A stretch of DNA of 64,000 nt, from contig CM048744.1 of assembly GCA_026315105.1 (NCBI GenBank), forward strand, positions 349,579,668 to 349,643,667. Reading direction: 5' to 3'. Source of the DNA: Locusta migratoria (taxonomy: Eukaryota; Arthropoda; Insecta; Orthoptera; Acrididae). A program made the position numbers and the translations under genes. The first letter of the stretch is position 1. Each line of letters begins with the position of its first letter. Shown here one piece after another: positions 1-9,946 of this stretch. The notes beneath the pieces were generated by a model. It searched no databases, was not told the DNA's origin, and saw only the letters and a list, made by a program, of their open reading frames with translations.

Positions 1-220
1 TGATTAGTGTTTTTAATTAAACATGGTGCTCGGGTAGGTGAATGTAAATTGGTTAGTTTGCATTGTAAAAAGTTGTATCAAAATCATAACAGAAGGAAAA
101 TGATCAGTAATTCGAATAGTAGCAAACGCTGACATGGGGTCAGTCTGTGTGGTATTGCACACTTCAGTTGTCACATCATACCTTGTAGAATAATGTTTTT
201 ATTATATCTTCAAACAGCAG

Positions 221-409
221 ATTGATGAATGTGGTATCGATTTCAGGAGATGAAATCGATGAGCAGACACAAGAAGAAATATTTGAAGAAAAATTAGGAG
301 AAGCCATTGATGGTTTAAACCAAAAATCAGCTCAGGGACGAACAGCTTCCCTGGAGTCAGTTGCAAAAGCATTCATTAAAAAATGTGTACCTGAGTATGT
401 GATTGACAG
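221..409 (+). CDS. IFRD1: IFRD exon (first exon visible in window)
   Basis: This is an internal exon. It follows an AG acceptor (216-217 or 219-220; both fit) and ends before the donor GTGGGT at 410. It encodes the acidic ISGDEIDEQTQEEIFEE segment and the first helical repeat. It ends in phase 2: AG here plus G in the next exon make an Arg codon. The in-frame ATG at 225 is not taken as the start, because relatives continue further N-terminally. Confidence 0.85.
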
Positions 410-3400
410 GTGGGTTTTTCTCTACTGATTACTTTTTCTGCTGTATAAGATTTATTGTTACACTACATTTGTCCTACATTTAACATATTGTTTTCAATAA
501 TCTAGGCGTTTCACATTGACTGATGGTGTGGAACGCAGCCTAAAGAAAGGACGAAGTGCAGAACAGGCAGCTGCAGCTCAATTGGCACCACTTCTTTGTG
601 TGCAGTTGGGTGCTGGTGAGCATTCAGAAGAAGTCTGTCGAGAGTTGTCACCAACATTAACTGTTGTTGCTCATGATAACTCTGCTTCCCCATTAGCTAG
701 AGCAAAGGTAAGTTAGTAGCAATCATTTATCCTGAAGTTTGAGTGGAAGATGATGTTTGCGGTTTACTTTTTTTAAGCTTGTTTTCTGTACATTTAGAAC
801 TGATAAGTCGTTCTGAAAATTTTTTATTGTCAAACTGGGGGGGGGGGGGGGGGAATCAATGTAGCAATTCCCCCATATAACCTGTTATTCTCAGGAAATT
901 ATATTTTTACCTGGCCAAACCAGGGGGGTTAAATTGTACGACACTTCTTGCTGAGCTCCAGTCGTTATGTTGGCACCAATGGTTAATGGCGGCAACTCCG
1001 ATGACCAATAAATGTTTGTCTCGGCAGCTTCAATTAAAACAAAAATTATTTTTCTCTGAACGGTCAGGGGTAATACAAAAACCTGTCAACCATAGAGCAG
1101 GTACAGTATTAATTTTGCTGCGAGTGAAACGAGTAGCAATAAAACTTACTCTGTAGCTCATGAAAAAAAATTAACACAATTCTACACTTCATTGTTTATC
1201 TGTTGTCAAAATAAGCACTGTGGTCCAGCGAGAAGCGTCATAAAGTTTTACCACCAGGGGAATGTATAGAATTTAGGTCATTTATAGGACGTGATTCCAC
1301 CAATCGGCTCTGACCTGTGACGTCATCGCAGCACATTAGTTTTGAGGTGCGTGCATGTTTGTAGAAGGTGTGAGTAATTATATAGTAGCAGAGTTAAAGA
1401 CGACTGTTTACAAACAGAACAGATTATAGATTAACATTTTGTGTTTAAAGAGTGATCTGTAGCTTCCCTCTGATGGCAAGATACAGGTTAACAGAGAGGG
1501 GTGGTTTTTTTTTTTTTTTCATGTGAGTGCCAGAGGCAAAACATTTTGGTTTGAGAACTGTGATAGATGGTACATTCTGTTACCTGTAATTTACAAGGAT
1601 AATTATAGATGATTTATTATCTACAGTACGGAAGTATTAAGATATCCAGTGTACGGGTTTGCCGACATGTTGACGTCATGGGTCAGACGGGTGGAATTGA
1701 AACGTAAAATATTGCCAAAAATTTAATAAATCTCAGGGCGATTTTCCTTTTTTTTATCATTCTGCCATTGATGCTACTTGTTAATAATGGAAAGTCCAGG
1801 TTGGAATTAATAATACAGTAATAAGGACAGTTTACAACTCTGAGCAAAAATGTAGCGATGAGCTGCGACAGGCACACAAAAAGACACAACAGTACAACAC
1901 TTTCAGCTACCTGCCATGGCCTTCTGCAGAAGATAGAACATTGACACAAGCACACAGGCATATATCAGTCACACGGTCTTCATCTCCGGCTGCTGCACTC
2001 CGAATCATGCTCTCCTGTGTGGAAATAGCAATAAGTAACCCGTATCTAGAAATGTATTCCAATGCTGCTAGGAGCACTTGTTTTTATTGAAACTGTGAAA
2101 CGAATCTTTTACTGCCAGCTCTGTTTTCCATATTTTGGAAGGAGGAACTATGAACAGAAAAATGTAAACATGGACTGTAAAATGTGTAGCTTAAGAGCTA
2201 AGAGTATTTCGCCAGTAGAGGAGACATGTCCACAGTATTGTAAAAGATGTGCTCATACCTATTAAGTTGTGCATTTTAGAGTCCATGTTTACTAGGCATT
2301 TTGCTGTCTTGGCCCATATTACCACCTCTTAAAATATGGAATGAAAATACCTTGAGATAGAGGTTTGTTTCACAGTAATACAGAATTCGTAATGTTGTGG
2401 AATGACATTTCCAGGCAAAGGTTTCTTATTGTAAGTTTATGTACTCCTCTAAAAGCCCATTAAAGTTGTAACTGGGAATTTCCAAATGCCCAGTAAAAGT
2501 AACAAATCCTGCTGTAGCATGGAAAAGAACGGAAGCAGCTAAAACATTTCCCTGTCTGAATAAAATCTCTACTGTTTCTAATTGATAAATTTATGGCTGT
2601 AATGTCAACCAATGTTGTCTGTCCTGTAATAAATATGTTTAAGAGTATATAAAAAAAAGTAGAAAACAGTTTCCTCAGTCCTTATTCCACCTCCATAAAA
2701 AAAATGGCCTGCAAACACATTAAGACCATTTTGTGCTAAATGAGACTAGCAGAGATTGGCGGTGGAAGTTAAAGGGACAGTATAAAAATGGTATAGGTTA
2801 GTAGACACCACAAATTAGCTGTTGTAGGGTTTAATTCCCCAGATCATGGAAGTTTAACAAGAAAGCCGGCCGCGGTGGCCGAGGAGACTAATGCGCTCCA
2901 GTCACGGTCTACACGGCCACTACGGTCAGGGGTTCGAATCCCCTCTCGGGCATGGATATTTGTGCTGTCCTAGTTCGTAAGTAATTTGTAAGTTTAGGGA
3001 CTGATGACCCCGTAGTTAAGTCCCATAAGCTAGCAATCATTTGAAACATTTAACAAGAAAAAAAATTGTCCTCTTATCCCCCCTCCCATCCCCATACCGT
3101 TCCTAGTTGTCAGAAGTGGCCCATTCGCCCATAAAAACTGTAAGGAAGGTACAATCATGATTGAAGAGACGCATTATTTCTGAGATATAAATTGGCAATG
3201 TGACACAAAAGAATTGGACAAAGCCAGTAGCACAGACACAGTGGAAACTGCAGAGAGTGAGAGAGTAGTAAGAAAGATAAAGGGATAAAGATAGTGATAG
3301 AGGACAGAACTCGAGAGAGTGCAAATGGGAGAAAAAGTAGACACGTGTAGATAATGACTGAGAGGGAGATGCTATGTATGAAAATTTCGTCACAGTGAGA

Positions 3401-6400
3401 GAGTAGATAAAAGGATTTAGTTTCTTCTGTGCGCAAAAAAGAAATTAAAAAAATTACAGATATGTTCACATTCAAAAATTTGTTTTGAAGGAGGAAGAAT
3501 AAGACTGACACAGCCGATTCCATACTTTTGTCAGTCTTCCAAATTGGGAACAGCTTTCTGTTTTTGTGCTCTCTTTTGGAAACAGTTATTTACAGTGTAA
3601 TGTGCCTAGAATTTGCTCCGTGAAAATAAATTGTTTGCTTCTTTGATCCTGTTGCTTGACTCTTCTTTAAAACTCAAATGTAGTACTACACCAGTTTTGC
3701 ACATATGCTCTCTCATTAATATGTAACAAGACATTTACATTAACTTTACACTCTGTTCCTTAGAATAGTTTATGTTCCTAGCTTGGGTCCCCCACCTTTA
3801 GGGGGCTCACGGTTCTTTCGTGAGTACGTGCATGGAGAGCACGGGGCCCTGGGCCCCGAGCTAATGCAGTCTTCCTTCCTTCTTTACTTTTCAGACTGCA
3901 TTTCATTTTCCCCTCCCCTCCTTTCCTATCCTCACTCCTCTCTCCCCCCCCCCCCCTCACCGGGCGACTGATAACCTCAGTAGTTTATTCCCCCTGTCCC
4001 AACCAAACAATCCAATCCTAGCTGGTCCTGCATCCAATTTGATTTAACTGGGACCATATACTTTACTAAAATGATTAGTATCTAAAGTGCATGCTTGTAA
4101 GGATTCCTCTGCGGTGAGGTATAAAACTTGTGTTTGTTTGCAGTGCTGCTGGGCTCTCGCCATGTGCAGTTTCCTGTCAGGTGGAGAAATGAATGACATT
4201 GTCCAACTGATGCGTTCTATGGAAACAATATATAGTGCTTCCTATCTGAAGGGCAATGGCACAGTACCTGTGATATCAGCTGAAGTGGCTGCATTACATG
4301 CAGCAGCTATTTCTTCGTGGAGCCTTCTTTTGACATTAATGTCACCAGGAGATGTGTATATGTTGTTATCAGACACAGATACAACATTTTCACCGTAAGT
4401 TTTTAATATTTTTAATTTCAGACAAGTACATATCACTTCAAATAAATTATTAATGCGTTAGAATATTTTGTACCACTTCATTCAAAATTATCTTTGCTGC
4501 GAGACAAGAGTTTTCAAGTAGTGCCAAAATATATGAAGCTCAAAGTTTAATTTGTTAATTGCTTTGGTTATGTGGAGATTAGGCAAAATGTTCATGTGAT
4601 GTATGATGCAGTAGTCTAATTGAAGTAAGACAAACGCCGAGGGTACAAGTGAAGGAGCCATAATCTGCTGTAGTTAAATTTTACGTACTGTCCTGGCAGT
4701 CTCGTATGATAATGTTTGAAATCTTCATTTCATGAGGGTAATTACTTTTATTAAGTGGGCCAGGATAAAAATAAGATCCTGTTAACCGTAGAACAGGAAC
4801 AGCATTATTTGCTTCATGGTTTGTATGAAACAGTGTTGGAGATATCTTGGCAAAGGTTGTATACCATATTGTTTATGTTAGCAACATAAATCATGCTGCG
4901 TCACCGCGGAGGTGTGTAATATTTTACCGCTATAATTTAATCTAATTTTGAATACTAGAAAATGTGCGCTTCAAGTAGTGCTTAAAAAATTGTCATTTAG
5001 CATCTAGCAAGACAATTATGTTGCAGTCTGCAGGTTATTCCGCTACTTGTTCACAATGTTTGGATTTTTTGTTCATGAGAAATATTGAAATTTTTGCAAA
5101 TAAAATAATTAGGATAAAGAGAGATATTAGATACTAGTCTGTTTTGATCAATGATGTAGGAATCTTGTGACAAACCTTACCAAAAGAAAAGGATATTAAT
5201 TATTATTGCCTTTTTGTTATTGGAAATTATTTCAAACATACTAAACTACAGTTCAGTTTGTCACTAAAATCGAAGTAATTAGATTTCATATTTTTTAGCA
5301 TCTTAACGCTCGCAGCATAAACGCGAAATATGTGCCAAAAGGTGACTTTACTACAACCATTAACTTATCAATGATTAAAGCAAATGGCTAGTATTAAATA
5401 TTCCTCATTGCCCAGTTATTCATTTTGTAAACTGAAATAATGTGTATGTAGGCTTGTTATTTGGAAAAGGTGCATCAAATTATGTATACTTTATTGTTGC
5501 ATTGAAATATATGTTCTAAAAATATCTGTGTTTATTATCTTTATTATTATTTTGTATTTACAAGTAATAAAATTTTCTGTACAGGCAACTTTGGCAGCTA
5601 GCTGAACTCTTAGAATCTGCACACTTAGATGTACGTATGGCAGCAGGTGAAGCAATGGCTCTTGTGTTTGAGATGGGACGCACTCATTCCATAGACTTTC
5701 AAGAAGCTGCCACACCACAGCTTGTAGAACGTTTGCGAGAATTGGCAACAGATTCCCATAAATATAGAGCAAAAAAGGATCGCAAGACCCAGCGTTCGAG
5801 TTTCAGAGATATTCTGCATTATGTGGAGGTACATATGATGTATTATAGTTTAACTAAAAGGCTTTCAAAATATTGTAATAAAACAACCGTTATTTTAATA
5901 TCTTGCTTGTATGTAAGCAGATAAATCAGGCGTTTTGTATTTTCTATTTAGTATTCCAGCACGGGCTGGGCTGATTTAACGAGGAAACATTATAGCAAAT
6001 GTGACTGACAGCTACATGTGTAGAACATTTTTGAAAGTTTGTGTTTTGAACAAGATTTTTGTTCTTGAGTCACACTAGAAATGTGGTGTGGAAATAACTG
6101 GTAGACAAGTTTGCCTATTACTTTTTGATTACAAATTAATCCTAAAGCTCTGATTGTAAGATAGAAGAAAAAAGTTTATCTTGTGGTAATGTTCTTACAT
6201 GATGAGGTGGTATATGTCTTGACATATTGACTAGAGTCATACCAAAATACTTAAAATTACCTTAAGTCCACACGACTTTGTACTGCATAATTAGGAAATA
6301 AGAAATGAAATTCAGTTACATAAATAATGTTAATTAGTAGAGACAGGAAAATTTAGTTTTATTTTATGGCCGATTTCGGTGTTATTTTCTGCCATTAGCG

Positions 6401-9345
6401 GTGTTATTTTTCGGTGTTATTTTTTCAGTGCATATTTGTCAGTTTCATCCTTTAGTATTGCCTTATTTCACTATTTTCCAGTTCTATGTTGAAATTAAAA
6501 ATATATACATCCCAATCACATATTTATCAGCCATTAAACTTAAGATTTATTTAAACTTTTAGACAAAAATGTTGTAAATGCATTTTTTAAATTTTTTTTC
6601 ATAGTTAACTGCCTTGACAATGAAAAGATACTTTCGATACCATATTTATGAAACCTCAAATTTGTTTAAATTCTTGGACTGATAAATTTTCTCAAACTGT
6701 TTCAAGTTTGTTCATTTTTTAAAAACTATTTAATGTTTTTCAGTATTAGGTCTATGTTGAATGAAAAGGCACCTCTCCATTACATTATATTTATTACACA
6801 TACAAAAATTATTTACATATTTTACAAAGAAATGTTTTCATGGAACTCAAAAGAAAAAAATTACTGGCACACTTAACTAGTTTGAGAAAAGAACATACAA
6901 GAACCTGTCAACCATAGAGTAGGTATAGCACGTTTTATTTACCCTATGATCTATACAAAACAGTGATCAAGTAATTCTAAATCTTCATTCTACGAGGCCA
7001 ATTACTGTTACTGACCGGACAAGGATACATACAAGAACCTGTCAACCATAGAGCAGGTAAAGCTTGTTTTATTTATTTTATCATCTGCCTGAAAGTGTAA
7101 TCGAGGGATTTCGAAAATGAAATAATTGAAAATTCATGTCAAGACGTTAATTTTCACATCCTGTAACCATTGTGCGGTTTCGTATATAAAAACATCACCG
7201 CATATTTAATTTCCAACGTCAAAAATTCTTATTTGCATGTTGCGCGGCGGTGAGGTTTGGTTACCATTGGCTGACGACGATACTCTTCTTTGTGCTGTGA
7301 TTCGCTAGCCACATAATCACGTGGTCTACAACAAATGAACATCGCGTTGCGCAGCCTCTAATTCAGGCGATCGGAAGCAAATGTGCCGTATTTGGTGGCT
7401 TTTTCATTCACACTTCAATATTACAAAAGCTGGCAGCCTAAATGTAACGGCGCTTGATAGACATTTGCAAAACGCGTATTTTAAAGTAAGGTATGTCGTA
7501 ATTAAGTACTGAGAAATTATGCCTACGTATGTGAAACCTTCACCCAAATAACAGCAATCAATTGCAAACCTCAAGACAACGTGGACAATACTGAACGAAT
7601 AGTCACTACGTTTACATGCAACACATCTTCCGGAAGACGAAAACCGATTTTCGTAAACCGTTTTTCGCTGTCGTGTTTACATGGCACGGCCTGAATCGGA
7701 TTTCCTAGCTCACTTAACATGGCGGCTGGAAAACAGCTGATTCAGTTCCTTATTTAGTCTGCACAATTGCTATTTTTCTTTATTTAAATACACAGATTTA
7801 TGTTCACTCTAATATTAATACATTTATTTCACATTAGACAATATCACTCTTTCCAAATGTGCCGAAAATTCTTAACAAGAAAAACCCAATCTGACAAGAC
7901 AAGAACGCTTCAAAATCGGTTGCGTTTTCATGTGCACGAAAATCGATTGTGGAACTGGACAACCGCTTTAGAGAAGCGGATTTCCAGAATAGATTTTGGA
8001 GTGTTTACATGACCAACCAAAAGCGGAATTGGGAAATCGGTTTACGAAATCCGGTTTTGGGAGCCCATGTAAACGGGGTGAGTCTAATACATTGCAGCGG
8101 CATTCTTTGCACAAAGAGTCAAAGATCGAATGCTCGGGCCCAAGCGATACATATCGAACATACGACCCGGTATCGACCATTCTCATCAGATCAAAAAACT
8201 TTGTTACGACTCACTCCCGCAGGATCCATTTGTTTAGGAAACAAATCTGTTGCTATCGGAAAGTCTATATTCTTCCCATTGGCCTTTCATCAGACACCTG
8301 AAGTGATATACAGGACATCAGTTGTTTGAGTGATAAATGTATAATCATTTTCAAGTTATATGCGAATGTCAGTCAAGAACCAGTTTTAACGTAAAATTAG
8401 TATTAGCTACCAATATTATTAAACGGCTACCCTCTGATTTACGAACATTTTCTATATTGTAATTAAGAAAAAGCAACATTTCACGACAGTTAGTCAAAAA
8501 AACCAAAATTTCGCTCCAGTTTGTTAAAAAAACGGCCAATTTCGCGACTTGTCGCCAAAAACCACCGCTTTCGCGTTATTTTTCGCGTTATCGTTAACGC
8601 GAAATTTTCCTGTCTCTATTAATTAGTATTTAAGATATATTGTTTTGGAATGAAACATGTGAAAGAAACTACATAATACAGGCTGTTTTGTTAATATTTG
8701 TGCAGCAGTGTTGCCTAATTCAGTTTTGCTTCAATTTTTTTCTTATGCATAATAATGATTGCAGGATGGTGATCCGCCAGATATACAAGTGAGATTTGGC
8801 CAAGAGGTGCTAGCACTAGACTCCTGGTGCAGAAAAAAGCAATATGATGCTTTCTGTCAGGTAAATATTCATTTAATCATTAATATCACTGTAATATGAT
8901 GTTTTGAAATGCCAAGTTTGTTGATAACTGTTTGTTACAGATTTTAGGGTCTGGTATGAATCTTCATTTGACAGAAAATGATCTAGTTAGAGAAATTTTT
9001 GAACTTGGAGAGAGAATATCGCCTCTTAATGCAGCACTCCACAAGCAAACAAAGTTGGAAAGGGTAATTCACTTCTGTGTTTTTATATACAATTGACTAA
9101 TGTTTATAACCATGTACATTGTGGATAACGTTTGCAGGAACATACTTCCATATCTCATGACTTCATATCAAAAGTAACATGTAATCAGTATCAGTTTGTA
9201 ATTTATATTCTGGATAAATGTGAAATTGTCATTGTACTGAATCAATGTTATTTCACAGCATTTGATGAATGCGGCAGCATTCAAAGCTAGGACAATTTCA
9301 AGGAGTAAAAACAGAGATAAACGTTCCTCCGTAATGGCATGTTGA
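221..9345 (+). CDS. IFRD1: Interferon-related developmental regulator (IFRD1/Tis7 family), 3' seven exons of gene
   Basis: Exons 221-409, 506-707, 4144-4394, 5585-5828, 8765-8860, 8941-9063 and 9259-9345 join in one frame with GT-AG at every junction. They give about 396 residues before the TGA at 9343-9345. Vertebrate IFRD1 is about 450 residues, so roughly the first 50 lie upstream. Recognisable blocks, in order, are the N-terminal helical region (KLGEAIDGLNQKSAQGR), TLTDGVERSLKKG, LLCVQLGAGEHSEEV, RMAAGEAMALVFEMGR, a basic HRAKKDRKTQRSSFRD stretch, LDSWCRKKQYDAF, and the C-terminal HLMNAAAFKARTISRSKNRD tail. Together these are the IFRD domain and IFRD C-terminal domain in order. Family knowledge: IFRD proteins are ARM-like helical co-regulators, and vertebrate IFRD2 has been found on inactive ribosomes. 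I see no frameshift. Paralogue choice (IFRD1 versus IFRD2) is uncertain because insects usually have one gene. Confidence 0.93.
506..707 (+). CDS. IFRD1: IFRD exon 2 in window
   Basis: The acceptor is TCTAG at 501-505 and the donor is GTAAGT at 708. The exon encodes RFTLTDGVERSLKKGRSAEQ and LLCVQLGAGEHSEEVCREL, among the best conserved IFRD blocks. It ends in phase 0 with ARAK. Confidence 0.92.
837..853. repeat. Poly-G run
   Basis: About 17 consecutive G in an IFRD intron; a low-complexity tract. Confidence 0.9.
1071..1140. repeat. Dispersed repeat containing ACCTGTCAACCATAGAGCAG
   Basis: The same word with few changes recurs at about 4770-4835, 6898-6965 and 7032-7100, followed in three of the four by a similar AT-rich downstream stretch. 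A short dispersed repeat of unknown class; all copies are in IFRD introns or inside the hAT element. Confidence 0.6.
1826..2010. repeat. Dispersed repeat related to 41110-41300
   Basis: Runs parallel to 41110-41300 through several blocks: AAGACA near the start, CAGCTACCTGCCATGGCC, CTTCTGCAGAA and GCTGCACTCCG. On the minus strand it reads as a repeat tail with a hairpin of the CTGANGA type near 1905-1937. Confidence 0.55.
2865..3048 (+). mobile_element. tRNA-derived SINE with 12-bp TSD
   Basis: The head GCCGGCCGCGGTGGCCGAG resembles a tRNA 5' half with pol III A box (GGTGGCCGAGG). A perfect B box GGTTCGAATCC lies at 2931-2941. The tail carries GGGACTGATGACC and AAGTCCCATAAG. The TSD TTTAACAAGAAA flanks it at 2853-2864 and 3049-3060. 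It lies in an IFRD intron. It is a SINE rather than a tRNA gene because the cloverleaf cannot be closed and the tail and TSD are present. Confidence 0.92.
3778..3990. repeat. Unclassified GC-richer segment with pyrimidine tract
   Basis: GGGTCCCCCACCTTTAGGGG forms an imperfect inverted repeat. It is followed by a GGGGCCCTGGGCCCC palindrome-like block (about 3842-3856) and a C/T-rich run to about 3960. Composition is unlike the surrounding intron, so a TE fragment is likely, but no family was recognised. Confidence 0.35.
4144..4394 (+). CDS. IFRD1: IFRD exon 3 in window
   Basis: The acceptor is TTTGCAG ending at 4143 and the donor is GTAAGT at 4395. It encodes CCWALAMCSFLSGGEM, the METIYSASYLKGNG block and ALHAAAISSWSLLLTLM, matching the middle ARM-like repeats of IFRD. 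It ends in phase 2 (CC plus G gives Pro). Confidence 0.92.
4680..4840. repeat. Second copy of the CCTGTTAACCGTAGAACAGG dispersed repeat
   Basis: Includes the upstream part (AAATCTTCATTTCATGAGGG) also seen at 6983-7005. This shows that the repeat unit is longer than the 20-bp core, about 130 bp. Confidence 0.55.
5585..5828 (+). CDS. IFRD1: IFRD exon 4 in window
   Basis: The acceptor is ACAG at 5581-5584 and the donor is GTACAT at 5829. It encodes LWQLAELLESAHLDVRMAA, GEAMALVFEMGR and the basic HKYRAKKDRKTQRSSFRD segment that ends the IFRD domain. It ends in phase 0 with VE. Confidence 0.92.
6338..8618. mobile_element. hAT-type non-autonomous DNA transposon in IFRD intron
   Basis: The terminal inverted repeat TAGAGACAGGAAAATTT (17 bp, perfect) is present at both ends. 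A perfect 8-bp TSD TTAATTAG lies at 6330-6337 and 8619-8626. The TAGAG-type terminus with an 8-bp TSD is typical of the hAT superfamily. Subterminal repeats occur at both ends: CGGTGTTATTTT motifs on the left and CGCGTTATTTTTCGCGTTAT on the right. No hAT transposase was recognised in its 2281 bp, so it is non-autonomous. It carries two copies of the CCTGTCAACC repeat and a possible nested element. Confidence 0.9.
7609..8075. mobile_element. Possible nested TIR element inside the hAT element
   Basis: CGTTTACATG at 7609-7618 is matched by CATGTAAACG at 8066-8075. GTTTACATG also occurs inside, near 7674 and 8003. The interval has more CpG than its surroundings. TSD not defined. Confidence 0.45.
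8765..8860 (+). CDS. IFRD1: IFRD exon 5 in window
   Basis: The acceptor GCAG ends at 8764 and the donor is GTAAAT at 8861. It encodes DGDPPDIQVRFGQEVLALDS followed by WCRKKQYDAFCQ, the conserved linker into the C-terminal domain. Thirty-two codons, phase 0 at both ends. It is 2.9 kb from the previous exon because of the hAT insertion. Confidence 0.92.
8941..9063 (+). CDS. IFRD1: IFRD exon 6 in window
   Basis: The acceptor is TTGTTACAG ending at 8940 and the donor is GTAATT at 9064. It encodes ILGSGMNLHLTENDLVREIF, ELGERI and the following KQTKLER, the core of the IFRD C-terminal domain. Forty-one codons, phase 0. Confidence 0.92.
9259..9345 (+). CDS. IFRD1: IFRD terminal coding exon
   Basis: The acceptor is TTTCACAG ending at 9258. 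It encodes HLMNAAAFKARTISRSKNRD, then KRSSVMAC and the TGA stop. The basic tail is typical of the family. Confidence 0.93.
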   Translation, partial: HLMNAAAFKARTISRSKNRDKRSSVMAC

Positions 9346-9892
9346 TGGCTGGAATACACTTATCAAAATACATTTTAAGGTAAGTTGCTATAAGAAATCT
9401 CATTTATGTTTCAAACGAAATGAATTCCATATTGTAGTAAATATTTAACAGAGCTAGATTACTTGGCTTTTTCAGCCTTTAAATGAGTTGCCTAATGAGG
9501 TTCATTACATGTGAGGTTCTATATCCCAAATGAACTAAGTAACTGAGGTCAAGTAGGGGTGTGTGTTTGACAATGTGAAGTTACAGTTAGTCATTTCTTG
9601 TTGTATCTGTTTGAATTAGTTCTATGGTATCGGCAGTTCTGGACTTGCTCACCATGTAATATCGGTGTATCTCAATGACTTTGTGTTTGAGAATCCTCCA
9701 ACCGATACATATGCTGCAGGTTCAGGCTGTGCAGTTAGCACATAAACAACCATATGAGGGGTAACTTAATATATGGTGCATATTGAAGACACAATAATGA
9801 CATTGCGTGCCATAAATTAGATATTAGTAGCCATTATCTTTTTTCTGTAGACATTCTTTGCTTCTGACAACTTGCTTAACTGGAGATTAGTA

Positions 9893-9946
<54 letters not shown>

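Noticed and set aside
2865..2945. tRNA gene candidate
   Set aside because: A and B boxes are present but the acceptor stem cannot close, and a SINE tail and 12-bp TSD follow; it is a SINE head.
3103..3523. Overlapping minus-strand ORFs of 96 and 122 codons rich in Leu/Ser
   Set aside because: They arise from a GA-rich low-complexity tract in an IFRD intron; no splice context or domain.
7800..8329. Overlapping ORFs inside the hAT element as a transposase
   Set aside because: No hAT dimerisation or DDE motif; overlapping frames of a CpG-rich nested element.
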